A DNA stretch of 64,000 nucleotides from Davidsoniella eucalypti (Eukaryota > Ascomycota > Sordariomycetes > Microascales > Ceratocystidaceae), in NCBI GenBank assembly GCA_004009845.1, contig RMBW01000019.1:310001-374000 (forward strand), in the 5' to 3' direction. Under the pieces are notes generated by a model that saw nothing but the letters and a program-made list of their open reading frames with translations, was not told where the DNA came from and did no database searches. The translations under genes were made by a program, and so were the position numbers. Below, piece after piece: positions 10,308 through 23,530 of this stretch; positions within the stretch are counted from its first letter, which is position 1, and each line of letters begins with the position of its first letter.

Positions 10308-13300
10308 TAACGTTTTGCCCTAGCTATTGTATTAACCCTAATCATCCGAATTGTAATACAAGATGGGCGCCTACATCAACATTGGAGGTAAATATTCAGC
10401 AAATTGAAAGATACTTGTCCACAATATTTATTATTGATGGTTGCTCCACTAAGATTAAAGTGGAAGCAAGTTTTACTTTTAATCAACAACTTCCTATTAA
10501 CCTCCTCATCAATAATTCTTAAAAAATGGAAGAAACAGTGTTTTACGAGCCGGGCTATTATGGATGCAGTAGCGTATCATTTCGAACACCCCAAGGTTCC
10601 AATTGCAACTATCGCGTCTATGGTATATCAATGTATATACTCTGGTACAACATCAAAAAGGCCAACCTAACTTCAACAGCTTGTAAACTATACGGTGGCC
10701 ATAACTAAATATTGTGGGGTGGCACGAATAATTAGTATTGTTGTTCATGTAGTGTCACCGGAGCTAGATTAGGAGCCAAGAAGATATATTTTAACGAATA
10801 TGAATGAAAAGCACTTACTAAAGTCTCTTTTCTAGACCATGGTGTAATATTACTTGATAATTTTGTTTAATGTCTACTGTAGAGTTGTAAGGTAAAGGGG
10901 TTTATCATAGCCAACATTTACTTCGTAGTCAGTGCAGTTAGGAGTTAAAACCAATAAAAAAGCAAAGTCAATGATCAACAAGTAGCAAAAAGAGGAAGTG
11001 GTTATTATATCCCATGTCCAATACATGCCTATTAGTTAGTTCTTAATCCCTTCTAAGTTGAGGTTGAAGTCCAATATCGTGATATCAATCACAGTACTAT
11101 AATCAGAATACAAATCGTGATAGGGGCTGTGATCCGTATCACTTTACCGGGAAACCCTCAACAGGCTCTAAGTCTTTATGACTACATTTCATTTCTTTCC
11201 CCTCTAACTGCCTGTTTATATTTTGTAAATTACTTCCTCTATCCTACAATGTTTCATTGCGAATTCAGGAGGAGGATGTAGCTTGCATGTGAGTTCTAGA
11301 CTTATGAAAGTTAAGTATTATAGACGTTTCTTGTCAGGTTGCCCAACTGCCTTATTGTCCTTAAATGACAGCTTTTGAAGGTACCATGAAGTAGCAGCCT
11401 GCATTGGTGTCGTGGCTTGTGCTAGAACTATTGCTCCGTCCTTTGCTTTGTCCTGTTCTTCTCTATTCTATTCTTCTTAGTAGTGATTATCATGAAATGA
11501 CAATCTTGTGTTCATGCCATAGAGTATGTCAGAACCACAATGTTTCACAAGGTCCCACAATGATAGTTGTTGCCTGTTTGCTCCGTGTTTTATTCCGTTT
11601 GGGTTTTCAGTTCTGCCTGGGCTTTCGGCTCTGCCGCGATTAGATTTGTTGATAGGTCTTTCCGTGATACCTGATTGACCAGTACTTCACAAAAGCATAA
11701 GTACTGGCCTTCCCCTCTACCATGTTTCCTAGTTTAGTCTCTTCCTTTTCCCCTCATGCTTGCAACTCGTTAGTCACTCTCCTTGTCTCCTGGTATCTAT
11801 ATAGCTAGCAATATCACAAATTCCTCTCCTTGAATATTTGTTTTGTGTGCAACCTCTCTCAATCTCTCCGCCCTTTATTACGATAAATCCTGTTCTCTTC
11901 GGTTCGTAACACTTATTCTGAACTGTTCCTCTTATGGCTTGGGTAAATTTAGTCTGAGGCGTAGACTCTACAAAAAGCCACGTAGGCTAATTATCCCATT
12001 CTCATCTTAACTGTTACCATTTACAAAGTGGAAGAAGGGACATTTGAAACATCAGGATAGAAGCGATAGATACCTTAACTTTTTATGCTCAACTATGTCA
12101 ATATCATTATAGTCATGTTCCTTATAAGGCTAGCTAATTGCCTTTCTTCAAAGCAGTCCTTTTTCACTGAGCAGTAGGGTTCAAAAGATAGACATTATAA
12201 GAAACAAGACTTTCATAGTTAGCTTGTATACTTAGAATTTGAGCTAAAATTTCAAATGTATCTCAATGTGTACGATGAAGTTTGCCACGAAACCTACGTC
12301 AAGTAGGGAAAATAGTCATATTAGTTTATTTATTGATGCCTGTATCTAATGGCGGCCTGTTCGTAGTATATTTACAAGTAGTCTAGGAAAGCTTCAAATA
12401 TGCACAGCTATCAAGCTTCGGCTTTACTCTTACATCAAAATGCTGCATTTTCACTGGACAAGTGCAAAACTGAGTGCCAATAATTCAGCCAATAAAAGTT
12501 TAACAAAACTTGACCAATGGTGTCGGCGGAGACTGGCTCCACAAAAAAATCGTCAAGTCCATTTCTCAGTGGACAGTTTTCCCCTAGGCACATGGTGGTT
12601 CATAGTACGTTTAAGTGACGATCACTCACCATCTAACTTTTTAATAGTTTGTAATATCTTACATAGAGTCGTAAGCCCAGGTCCCATGCAACTATCTTGC
12701 TTCTTATAGGCTTGCCTCAGGTATCAAGATGGAGAAAAGTGCCACCCCTGAGTTGTCATCAACCCTGATAGCCGACAAAACAATTCGTAATATATAGACC
12801 ACATGATGTTAAGGTAGCAAGCATAGAGAGGAATAGTGATCTGTAGCTCCTAAACTAAATCATCAAGATAGATAACATAAAATATACGACGCGTGACTCT
12901 GTCTATCAACCAAATAAAATCTATGCGTTGACAAACATGGCCGTAGTTTCTATATGCTGTTTCCGGAAACCGCCGATTACCATCTCGTCGACCATACTTG
13001 AGGGATTGTACTCGCTTCCAAGCTAAACGATGCGACTATGTGCGAAAATGCAGATGTGGCGCTGCAGACCATTGTTTTTTGCGTAGCTTGAATGTTGATT
13101 TCAGGTGCCTCAGGCCCCAGGCGGACCAACTACCGATGCTACTTACTCTCTAGCTTGTACAGCAAACCAGAGGATTGTCACTTCATCGGTACTATCATTC
13201 GCCATGGCTGACACATTGAATCAGATAGAGACCGGAGTTTTGTCTAGATAGATATGTTTTGCAAAACCTGGTGTAACTATGGCTCTGGCCAAAAAGTATC

Positions 13301-14259
13301 GGCGACCACCGGGACTTATCTTATACAGTACTTATACGTAGTCTAACCCTAACGACTTTGGGTTAGGAATGTGGCTTAGGGGAATAACTCGATTTCGAAT
13401 CGCGGTCGCCGGCGACTCTGTCTTTTTTTTGTGGGCTGCATCGACCCTAAGGGAAAATCCTCGTAGCACGGGCTGCTGAGTCATGTGGCCCTCAAAGTTA
13501 GAAAAATAACAAGGAAGCTATCCGGTCGCCGGCTGAACAGTGGCTAAATACATACACTGGAACTGGGGAATTGTTGATGAATTGCGGTAAAGATCGAGAT
13601 TATAGCATCATCATATTTGCCATAAGTGATAAACTTGCTCACTGAGTCGGGGAATGTATTTATTGAGTTTCTGCCATCTTTGCTGTATTCACCAGTGTAC
13701 ATATTTCGTAGACTCAATCGGTCATTTTTGTTTTTTTTCACACGTCAAAATTTCAATTTTATATCGGGTTCTGAACTCTTAAACAACAAGCGTACGCCTA
13801 ATCATCGATGTTTTGCTAGTGCTCTTTTTTTTTTCTCGTCTCGTCCTGGTCTCTTTTTGTCGACATTTTACTAAAAAAAAACGAAAAAAGATTGACAACA
13901 AGCGCTCATCTATCAAAGGCGGCTCTTTTACTCGACGATATTTGTTCTTAATCTATACATCTTCTTTTTCCCTTCTTGAAACGCAGAAGTAGCAACTAGC
14001 ATTGTTGGCTGTGAAGCAAGCCTGATTTTAACCGTTCACCAATTGGCAATTTTTTCCTCTTCCACATTTTATTTCCTTTTTACTGCCTTTGTTTTTTTCT
14101 TCGCTTTATCTCCTCCAACGCAATTTCATCGCCAATCCATCAACATCTTATTATCCTCTCTCCCCCGCTCGCTTGCCCATTGGACTATTGCTACGATATT
14201 TTTCATTACTCTTTAGCAGCTACGCGGCGCCCTGCATGTGAGCGCTGTCTGCAATCACC
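10308..14259. other. Long AT-rich intergenic region
   Basis: About 4 kb with no convincing gene. Two short frames after the tRNA (10271-10522 and 10526-10708) contain several cysteines and could be a decayed secreted-protein fragment, but they have no start context, signal peptide or known motif. The last few hundred bases (13800-14259) are pyrimidine-rich, as is usual for a fungal promoter and 5' UTR of the zinc-finger gene. No transposon was recognised between 10800 and 13800. Confidence 0.5.
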
Positions 14260-16160
14260 GTGGACTTTTCTCTCTCTCCACGGCTTAGTCCCGACGACCG
14301 GCCTCCTCTCCACGGCTCCGGGCCATTATCCGCGTCGTCATCGCCATTGCTTTGCTCATCGCCGTCCCTATCACAGTCCCAGATCATCGCCGCCGTAACT
14401 GCTGCGACCGCCTCCGTTGCCTCAGTGCCGACCTCGGCTGCCGTCTCTGGCGACCTAGCTCCCGGACTGGAGCACCACATCGGGACCACGGAGTCTTCGG
14501 GATTGTCCCCGGCGGCGGGCCTTATTGTCGCCGCCACAACAGCTTCGGCCGGCCATCCGCTCCTCTCGGCCTCATCGCCTCCAGGGCTGGTATCATTGCA
14601 TCACCATCATCATCTGCAGCAATCCTCACACCACCAACAGCTCCCGAGCCACCACCATCAAGGGCATGACACATCCCTTGCCCGCGTTTCGCCGGGCGCT
14701 CCTCCCTCGCCAGCAAAACTACATCACCACCATCAACAGCAGCAACATCACCATCTCCACGCTCATCACCAGCACCACTCGAATCCATTCTCCAGTGACC
14801 ACGAGCCCGACGCCGACGTATTTGCCTCAATAATGCCCGTGACGTACGATGCTACATATCCTTCCATGGCCGACAGTGACCCGACGGGTAGCATGTCCGA
14901 CCCATACGGAAACGATGGCGTACCTGATCTGAGTTCATTTAATGTGTCGGTCTCCGTGTCTGGACAGGCAACATCGTTGCTCTCTGTAGAGGAACACCGT
15001 ATGCTAGTGCGGGAGGAACATGAGCGTAACATGATGGCCGAAGAGGCTGCTATGGCTATTGCCGTTTCAGTAGCAGAGCATGGTCATCTTGACCTATCTA
15101 GTGCGCCAATTCCGGGGCTAGTCGATGCCTTGACTGGACTTTCCGATATGACCGACCCGTCTGACCTCAATCTTTCCGATCTAAAGAGCCCAGAACCCGA
15201 TACCGGCAGTCCAGAACTGGATGTCAGCGATCCGTCTGATGTCGGCCTTGGATTGACCGTAGATGCCGTGACTGCGACAGCAGTAGCAGCAGTAGCTGCT
15301 ATCGACGAGGAAGCTCTTCACAATGCTTCTCTATCTGCCCAGTGCCTCGATGCATCTCAGAATAGCCAGAGCAACAGCCCGCAACAAACATTGCAGACAC
15401 TACAGCGTGTACGTGCCATCACTAAACCTGACCGTGAAATTCACAAGGAGAGTGATGGTAAGTACCACTGCACGTTTGCTGATTGCTCGGACACACAACG
15501 GGCCTTCAACCGGAAGTGCGAGTGGAAGTAAGTTGATTCGAAAAAATCATGATCCATGTCTATCAAAGACTCTAATACTAACGAAGTTGCTGTGATAGCA
15601 AACATATGGACAAACATGAACGCCCATATCGTTGTGACCAGTCTGGATGCGAGAAGCTCCCTGGCTTCACGTACTCTGGAGGTCTTCTTCGTCATCAACG
15701 AGAAGTCCATGGAAAGCATGGTGGACCCAAGAAAACAGTCAATTGCCCGCATCTATCTTGTAAACGGCACACTGGCAAGGGTTTCTCGCGACAAGAAAAC
15801 CTCAATGAACACTTGCGTCGTGTCCATACATCCGATACATCTGGTATCGCATCGCCACCCGACGAGGCACAGTCACTTAGTGACGAAAGCGAGAAGGGAT
15901 CTGGCTCTGCTAGTCTTAGTGGCAATGGTGGCCTTGGCGAGCTCTCGGCTTTGCGTAAGCGACCTATGCCGCATGATGGATACTCTGATGAGGTACACGA
16001 GCTGCGTGAGCAGATCAAACGCCTGCACCAAGAGAACCAAGAACTGCGGAATTTGTTTAACCAGGAGCAGTTGTCGATGATGGCACAAATCACAGAGCTC
16101 CAGGGAGCTTTGCGGTTGAATACTGCGAGCTTAAACTCTCCGCCAAGGTCTCTTATTTGA
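14260..16160 (+). CDS. C2H2 zinc-finger transcription factor, 609 aa
   Basis: Two exons, 14260-15527 and 15599-16160, joined in phase 2. The 71-nt intron has GTAAGT, a TACTAAC branch site and TAG. Splicing joins CEW to NKHMDKHERPYRCD and so completes the first finger. Three fingers are visible at about residues 400-505: YHCTFADC...H-x3-H, YRCDQSGC...HQREVH, and VNCPHLSC...HLRRVH, each with extra residues between ligands. The N-terminal 180 residues are Ser/Ala-rich with His/Gln tracts, and an acidic DPSDLNLSDL segment near 300 could activate transcription. After the fingers comes an acidic Ser-rich linker and a coiled coil (about 555-600, ELREQIKRLHQENQEL), which suggests dimerisation. It should act in the nucleus. 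Targets are unknown, and I do not recognise a named orthologue. Confidence 0.88.
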
Positions 16161-17305
16161 GATGCCCTAGAAAGAGCCGGTCTCGATTACATGATCTCTT
16201 CTTTCTTTCCTCAGAAAGCCCTAAGACTAAGCATTATTATCTCTTTTTCGTTTTCGCCCACTGACCGCCTGTCGAAGTTCAGCGCACTCTTGTTATTTTT
16301 AGCCTATCTCTCTCACCACATCCACATATCTTCCCTCTTTATCTTCCAATATTTTTCTTTCTTTTTCTTTACTACACTTCATTCACGGTTTCTTGGGAAC
16401 GGCGTTTTATCGGCTTTCCCTTTCATGATATCCCGTGTCTGGAACATGTCACAACTACACTTTTAAAATATTCTATTATGATATCATATGCACAACCTTT
16501 GTTTTTTGGGCCGTTTTAAAATTTCTTTTTACTTGTTTTTATTATATTTCACCACCCCACTCCAATATCTCTCTACTCTAAACCGATCATCTTTATATCT
16601 TCGGTTTCAACTTACAACCGACCTTGTACTAACACTATATTTTCTTTGTTACTATTACTATTATTATTTCTATTTATGTCATTATTTATTTGGGTTGTCT
16701 CTGGAAGAAAATTTTTCCAAGAAGAGAGCGAATAAAATTTGGCTTTTGGATAAGCCATAAGCCTTGGGCGAGCTCTCATGAGTGAACATCATGATACTCT
16801 TGAGGAGTTTGATCTTTGTTTGTATTTTTTTGTATTGTCTCTGTTTATCTCATTGCATTACTTTGCTTATTTGTTACGGATACCATTTTCTCATTGTTCT
16901 GTTCGTCATATTATTCTCCTTTCATCCCCTTTCTTCACTTGTTCTTCTTTGACTATCCTGTACCTTTGTTCTCTTAGAGGAACGAAGTACAACCAACGAA
17001 TGAGGGTTTTCTATTTTCATCCTAGGCGCAGGCAGACACCAAAAAAAAGTCACCATCTCCTCTTCCGGATCTTGGGGTAAAACGGGGCGATCCCTTTTTG
17101 GAACATACACTCAAAAGAAAGGATCCCCTTTTTGGCCCAGGCCGCTGTATATCAATAATGAACATCACATCACATCAAACCACAATCAGCGTTCGTTCAA
17201 ATGATGAGTAGTATAAGACCGCTATTTTTAAATCAACAAGAGAGGTCCCCAGCTTGGGTTGGAAATATTGGTATGTTGTTTTGCGATGTTGGAACGGAAC
17301 TCGTC
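16161..17305. other. Intergenic between convergent genes
   Basis: Pyrimidine-rich, low-complexity sequence downstream of the zinc-finger gene, up to the stop codon of the aminotransferase-family gene on the other strand. It probably holds both 3' UTRs and poly(A) sites. ORFs here are composed of Phe/Leu/Ser from T-rich sequence and are not genes. Confidence 0.6.
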
Positions 17306-18228
17306 CTAAGCTGTCTTCTTGACCTTGGCCTTGAAAAATCCGCGCACACCATTGCTGAGCCACATGATTTCATCTTGTTGGATAGAGTCTATATTGACCG
17401 ACGCCTCGACAGCGAAGCCACTAATCCATAATAAATGTTAGCAAGAAAGTACTTGGCACATACAAGAAGGTAACGAATATGAGACAGAAGTGTAATCGGA
17501 GGTAAAGCTTACATTTCTAGGGCCCAACGCCGTGTGGTCCCGTCCTGACCACCGGCACCTTTTTCATCTTCATATTCGCAGGGGATCGGCGGCGTGACCC
17601 ATGTTTCGTCGCGCCAAAAGAAGGGTGTTGTTATGCTGCCCTCCATGACGTTACCAAGACTATTGACCATCAAAGCCTCGATGTCTTGGCCCGGCTCGAT
17701 GCCTAACCGCGCCCGTGCCGCATCATACATCTCTCTACGGGACGTTTTGAAGTGAGTGAACGGTGACTGTTCCGTAACTTGTAGATCTAGTAGCACGGTG
17801 AAGGTGGCTTGGGTGACTTCGCCGAGCAAAGGATTGCTGGGTGCGGGCGAGGTCAAGATGGATGGATATAAATTTTCAAGGGGCGCTAGTAGGCGTAGTG
17901 GACGAAGCGATACAGAGGTAGAAGCGTCTCGTGTGAAGCTAATGCGTACGGCCTGGGCGTTTTCTTTGGTTTTGGCGTCCTTGACGGCATTCATGATCAA
18001 CTCGGTTAGCAGGGCGAGGCCGTTGGGTCCCTGTAGTTTGGCGCATGCGGCGGGCCAAACAAAGTGCATGGCGGCTCTTAGGAGACGGTCGCGGTGGAAA
18101 TCAAGCATATAACAGGGTGACTTGTTGGCATAGTTATAGGCGGCGTATTGGAAGAAAATATTTTGATAGGCGCCTTCGAGTACGGGATCGTAGCGTAGAG
18201 ATGTGAATATCTCGAAGTCGTTGTCCAT
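17306..18228 (-). CDS. Class-IV PLP enzyme, aminodeoxychorismate lyase-like
   Basis: Two exons, 17513-18228 and 17306-17420. The 92-nt intron has GTAAGC, a GCTAAC branch site and TTAG. Spliced length is 276 aa. I start at MDNDFEIFTS (18228) because the upstream in-frame extension is an AT-rich leader starting in poly-Phe. Family features are the N-terminal LDFHRDRLLRA, an HFKTSRREMYDAAR segment whose Lys161 is the expected PLP Schiff-base residue, NVMEGSITTPFF near 192-204, and a C-terminal MWLSNGVRGF. These fit 4-amino-4-deoxychorismate lyase (PabC/Abz2), which releases pyruvate to give p-aminobenzoate for folate synthesis. A branched-chain or D-amino-acid aminotransferase is less likely given the short length and the WLSNGVRG ending. 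No organelle targeting signal is evident. Confidence 0.85.
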
Positions 18229-20283
18229 GATTGTAGCACGATTAATTAAATATTTATAGTAAATATAGCTGATGATTGTTATAAAATAACCAGGAGATAA
18301 CTTATTCGAATGAAAAAAAAAAAAAAAAAAAAGCAAAAAGATAGGTTCTAATATTAGATTTGTTTACAATTGTTGTATCGAGACTCCAAAGGCCTAATAA
18401 ACAGACGTCGTCTTGTAAAGTGCATATGTGCCATTGATGCATAATCCTGTGGATGGCGGGGCAAATAATTAACACCCAGCACTCGGATATAAGAATGCGC
18501 TTTTCCCCTCCAAGGATAATCAGGCGGACAAGGGTGCGCTTATTTGTGCCTGACTCGCGCATTCTCGTTTGCCTACTTTTTGATCTTCGATTTGACAGCA
18601 AAAAAACCACAGAATTAGCAGGGAGCATAATTGAGTTGTTTTTAAAGTAGTTTGTTTACTACGATCGATGCATCAAGGCCATGCAAACTTCGAGCCGAAA
18701 TGAAACTAAGCGAGACGAAACGAGACAATGAATGATACACGAAGAGACTGAAACATGGCTACGATAAAGATATCGTGAATAGGTTATCTTGAGGTCTGTC
18801 TACAACTACAAAAACACAACGGCCGATTCTTTCTCGGAAAACGGCCGTGCGCGGAAATGGCGGACGACTCCTCTCAACCAGTTCGTCGAGGAATCGAAGC
18901 CCTTGGTTGTGTACTATGTATATGTATACGACTGCTTTGCCACAAACTACGATCAGATCCTGGCCGACGATAGATTGCCAAGAAGAAAAGAAGGCCAGAC
19001 TTGCCAGAAACAGCACCGAGTTGAAAATGACTACGAAAACGGCTATAAGGATTGCTTTGTAGTATGAAGCATTTTTGACTGGCCAAGGCGAAGCTTTTGT
19101 GTTTCCACAAGATTTCTTAGTGAGCTTTGGTTGCCCAAGGAATAATTTAAACTGGAGCTTGGTTATGGAGATGGAAGAAGCTTCTGGCTTCTTTTCTTTC
19201 CGTTCTTTCTTTTCATCGGCAGAACGCTACCAAATAAAGAGGCTCTATGATTTAGATGAAGTCTGGGATAGAGTGAGTGAACCGTATGATTATTTACGCA
19301 GTCAGACAAACAACTGAGTTTTCTAGCGTGATACTATAGTAATGATAGCTTGAGTAATACACATAGATCAGTGAACCTAAATGCAAATGTAGAAGGATTA
19401 AGAAGGCTGAAGATGAATAGAGCACAAGGAAAAGCGTGGCGTTTTGTTGGCCGCAAGGCTCTCTCTATCGTGTGCTCCACCTTAAAACGCAGACCGGCAG
19501 AGCCAAAATAATGCGGTCACTGTCATACTCCATAATGATAGCATACTTATGGCCTATTATTTTTTCTCTCGTCGTCCCGGGTCAGACTTTTATTTTTTTT
19601 CCCACTCAAAATTCTCTCCCTTTGGAAAATCAGTCGGAAAAGAAGAAAATCAAAATTAAATCTGTCTATTTTGGACTTCACGATCGCCAGTTTCGATTTT
19701 TGCAATTGGTTTTTTCGCTCTTTTTTCCTATTCTCTTCTTTTTGCGTATCACCCCCTCTGTTTCTTTTCGGGTCAATAGTCATATTTACTGGCCAGCTAC
19801 CCTCTGCCCTTCCATTACTACACCTATAATTCTTCTGTAGGGCCTTGATTGTGCGTCTTGTTGCTTTTCTTTTTGCTATCATACTCTCCATCCAACTAGT
19901 TTAAGCTTTCGAAACGCCACTACAAAAAATCCGCCTATCGCCAGACCGAATATTTCGTCTTCTTCGTTTCCGTCCCGCAAATCGCCGCCCTGCCATTGGA
20001 ATCTCGGCACACAACTTGAATCTCCGTTAATATCTAGCCTGCCGATTAGAGATATCACAATTCCTCCGTCTAGCTTTGCCGATACCATCCAATTCCAAGT
20101 GCAACGTCCCTGACCCCCGCGATCTTCGCCCGTCTGGGTTCTCATACTGTCGTCCTCTCTCAACGCCCGCCTCGAACTCTTCCGCCTATCTCTTCAGAGC
20201 TTTCCGTCCACCAAGCCAGAAGCCGTCTAACTTCCGTTTTTCTTGGATTTTCGTCTTCCCGTTCTTAACCAACCTTATTCACA
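18229..20283. other. Intergenic, divergent promoters
   Basis: Lies between the start codons of the divergent lyase and TOM70 genes. A 20-base A-tract occurs at 18310-18331. Around 18760-19110 there are overlapping ORFs of 60-90 codons on both strands in more GC-rich sequence; none shows a motif or clean splice structure, so I do not call a gene. The last 300 bases before TOM70 are C/T-rich, as expected for its promoter. Confidence 0.5.
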
Positions 20284-22378
20284 ATGTCCCTGCCGTCGCC
20301 ATCATCGGCTGCCCCGCTGCGACCGGTACTCTCGATTCCCGCTTCGCAGGCCCCTTCGATCTGGGACCGGATATCATTATGGGTGTCGGAAAACAAGGTC
20401 GCCGTTTACACGATAGCCGGTGTTGTGGTGGTGGTGACGGGCGCCGGAGTGGTCTACTACAACAGCACAAGCGATCCTGTACGTTGAAACTTTATACTGA
20501 TTAGCAAGCTAATATGTAAACACTTATATACTAACATCACCTTCCCTATCTACAGAAACCCGCGAAGCTCGGCAAGAAGGACCGCAAGCGCCTGCGGGAT
20601 GCGAGCAAGGCCGAGAAAACCAATAATTCCGGCTCCTCTTCCAAGTCAGCATCTTCTTCGGCACCCTCTGCCTCCGTGGCCGCCGCCGACGACGACCTGC
20701 CCGAGATTTCCGAGGCCTCGCTAGCCAATGTCTCTGATTCTACACGCAAGGAGTACGCCGACCGTCTCAAGAAGTCAGGTAACAAAGCTTACGGCGATAA
20801 GAACTATGCCCGCGCCATCGACCTGTACACCAGAGCCATCATCTGCAAGTCCGACGACGCTATCTTCTACAGCAACCGCGCTGCCTGCTACAGCGCCCTG
20901 AACGAGTGGGACCGGGTTATCGAAGACACCTCGGCTGCCATTGCCATTGACTCGCAGTATGTCAAGGCCCTCAACCGCCGCGCCCACGCCTACGACAAGG
21001 CCGGTAGATTCCGCGAGGCTCTCCTCGATTACACTACTTCGTGCATCATCGACAACTTCCGCAGCCAGGCCAATGCCGAATCCGTCGAGCGTTTGCTGCG
21101 TCGTGTGGCCGAAGACAAGGCCAAGGAGATGATAACTTCTCGCTCCGAGCGTCTGCCCTCGCACACCTTTGTGCGCAATTACCTGCAGAGCTTCCGCACC
21201 AAGCCACGCCCCGTTGGCCTAGAGGACTCTGTCGAACTATCCGAAGACACCGGCAAGGGCCAACTGCAGCTCGGTCTGAAGTCACAGGAAAAGGGAACCT
21301 GGGATGGATACGAGGAGGCAAGACAAGCATTTGAGAAGGCGCTGGAGATCGGCGATCTAGGCGAGTTCGAGGCGCTGGCTTACAACATGCGCGGAACCTT
21401 TAGATGCCTTGTTGGAAAGCACGAGGAAGCCATGGATGATATCACCAAGAGTATCGAGCTTGACGGCTCTATGACCCAGAGTTACATCAAGCGTGCTAGC
21501 ATGAACCTTGAGCTTGGTAAGCCTTATCTTATTCTTTTCCTCTTATATTTGCTAACGATGACTTTCTCACTGTTATAGGACGTCCGGAAGAAGCTACTGC
21601 CGACTTCCAGGCCGTTGCCGAGAAGGATCCCAACGACCCCGATGTTTACTATCACCGTGCCCAACTACACTTTATTAAGTCCGAGTTCAATGAGGCTGCC
21701 AAGGACTACCAGAAGAGTATCGACCTAGATCGCGACTTCATCTTCTCACACATTCAACTAGGTGTGACACAATACAAGATGGGATCTGTGGCCTCGTCTA
21801 TGGCCACGTTCCGTCGTTGTGTGAAGAACTTTCCCAATGTTCCCGACGTCTACAACTACTATGGTGAGCTGATGCTTGACCAGGGCAGCTTACAAGAGGC
21901 CATCGAGAAGTTCGATGAGGCTATCAAGATGGAGAAGTCAGCTTCGCCCATGTCCATGAACGTGTTGCCTTTGATCAACAAGGCCCTAGCGATCTTCCAA
22001 GCGAAACAAGATTTTGCTGAGGCGGAGGCACTATGCCAGAAGGCTCTGATCAGTAAGTATCCTATGTCTTTGACTCTCCCTCTCTCTCTACATATATTGA
22101 ATCATCTGTACTAATCACGTGTGTCCTAAATAGTCGACCCCGAGTGCGATATTGCCGTTGCAACTATGGCCCAGCTACTGCTACAACAGGGCAAGACTGT
22201 TGAGGCTCTCAAGTACTTCCGCCGCGCCGCCGAGATTGCGCGTACTGAGGGCGAGATCGTAAACGCGCTTTCCTATGCCGAGGCTACCTCGACCCAGCTA
22301 GAGGTGCAGGAGAAGTACCCCGAGTTGGCGTCCAAACTGGCCATGATGAACACTGGTGCCGGTGGTGGCCTAAAATAA
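20284..22378 (+). CDS. TOM70: Mitochondrial import receptor TOM70
   Basis: Four exons, 20284-20478, 20556-21516, 21579-22052 and 22134-22378, with introns of 77, 62 and 81 nt and consistent phases (0, 1, 1). They encode 624 aa, the usual size of fungal Tom70. An N-terminal hydrophobic anchor (VAVYTIAGVVVVVTGAGVVYY, about residues 38-58) is followed by a Lys/Arg-rich then Ser-rich linker. TPR repeats follow, starting at KKSGNKAYGDKNYARAIDLY (about 130), the clamp that binds Hsp70/Hsp90-delivered preproteins. Further TPRs run to the C-terminus, including DPNDPDVYYHRAQLHF and DPECDIAVATMAQLLLQQGK. It docks carrier-type precursors on the outer mitochondrial membrane and passes them to the TOM40 channel. 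The first intron splits the membrane anchor from the linker. Confidence 0.95.
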
Positions 22379-23283
22379 ACAAAACAAGAAGGTAAAAAAG
22401 GCTCCAAACACGAACTTATTGTGAGTTGAAGTAATAAAACTATTTCTTAAAAGCTGTATCTTTTTTTTCTTGAAGAGCATGAAAATAATTATACCTTGTG
22501 CCACAAAAAAAGGAGGTCTCTTTACGTTGACTTTACAAGGATTGAAAAAAATAAGATGGCCAAAAATGGCCAGAGAATGATATCTTGATGCCTTCAACAA
22601 AACAATAGGTATTTGTTCCGAGAAAGTATATGAAAAACGCTTCAAGGGGGGAAAGACATTCTTGAACACAGAAAAGAAAAAAAAACGGAAAAGAAAGCTG
22701 GAAAACAAAGTCATGCTTCACAAACAACACGTCGTCATATTGTATATTTCATTTCTTTCTTTCTTTTACAGTCTTGCATCTTTTAAATTTGTTTCTGTGT
22801 CACAATAAGTTTGTCTTTGCTTTTCCTAGTTTGATATCAAGCTATCAAACTAACAGGCATCTTGTTTTCTTCGTACTAATTTTATTTTCTATCTTCAAAG
22901 GTTTTGGTTCGGGTTCTTTTATTTTGTTTTGTTTTAGGAGAAAGGGGCGGTTTTGTTCTCTACACTGTACTATCACCATATACACCTTGTGTTTCGTTTC
23001 TATATTGTTTTCCTTCTGCCATTCTGTCATGTACTTTGGCTAGGTGGGATATCTTGTACGTGAATAATTTTTGTGTAGCTCTGTTATTTATATATTCTCC
23101 GTTCGAAGCGGCCTTGCTATCATTATGTTTTTCTGTTTTGTTTACAAGACTGACTTGATTTATTTCTACCTTGTGTAACTATCGCAAACAAAACCGAAAC
23201 CCCGTAATATTCCTGATATTTAATTCTTTCAAGATGAACGTATACAGCCATCACATCCAAGACGATATACGATGTTTGCTACT
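22379..23283. other. Intergenic, TOM70 3' flank
   Basis: AT-rich, with T- and A-runs suited to a 3' UTR. ORFs on both strands are low-complexity. No gene or repeat recognised up to the tRNA-Ile relic. Confidence 0.5.
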
Positions 23284-23369
23284 AGGGTCAAACTGACAAC
23301 CTTCGCATTTATTTGATATTCGAGTTTGAATATTAGCACGACGCTCCAATCAACTGAGCTAAGAGAGCC
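23284..23369 (-). pseudogene. Degenerate tRNA-Ile (AAT) relic with intron
   Basis: On the minus strand the 5' part reads GGCTCTCTTAGCTCAGTTGA and a CTAATA anticodon loop. About 20 nt of AT-rich intron-like sequence follow, then ATGCGAAGGTTGTCAGTTTG, which matches the variable region and T-arm of a tRNA-Ile. The D-arm has substitutions and the 3' acceptor strand is not complementary to the 5' strand, so it is probably dead. Confidence 0.6.
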
Positions 23370-23530
23370 GTTGTTGTTGTTGTTAAAAATTTACTTGGGG
23401 TTTGTCTCTGATAGGCGTTGGCAGCTTTATTGTCAAGTTTTCAACCTAAGGATGTAGTCCTTTCCGGTCTTGCCTGTACTGTGACTATTGTATTCATGAT
23501 ATATGTCTATTGATCACTATGGTAGCAGGA
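23370..23530 (-). repeat. Repeat E, copy 1, with (AAC)n tail at tRNA-Ile
   Basis: Homologous to 62863-63035, at roughly 90 percent by eye. In minus-strand reading it ends in about five AAC units that touch the first base of the tRNA-Ile relic. The other end, near 23530, is where similarity to the right-hand copy stops. It is either a short retroelement 3' end inserted at a tRNA gene, or the flank of a duplicated tRNA locus. Confidence 0.7.

Noticed and set aside
13330..13440. Possible tRNA or tRNA relic with GATTTCGAATCGCGG and a following T-run
   Set aside because: Only a T-arm-like string is present; no D-arm or acceptor pairing could be found.
14220..15032. Antisense and alternate-frame ORFs inside the zinc-finger gene
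   Set aside because: The plus-strand frame has fingers, coiled coil and a valid intron; the others are shadows in GC-rich sequence.
18759..19110. Cluster of ORFs on both strands between the lyase and TOM70 genes
   Set aside because: No frame stands out, there is no recognisable domain, and the region fits a divergent promoter plus unknown sequence.
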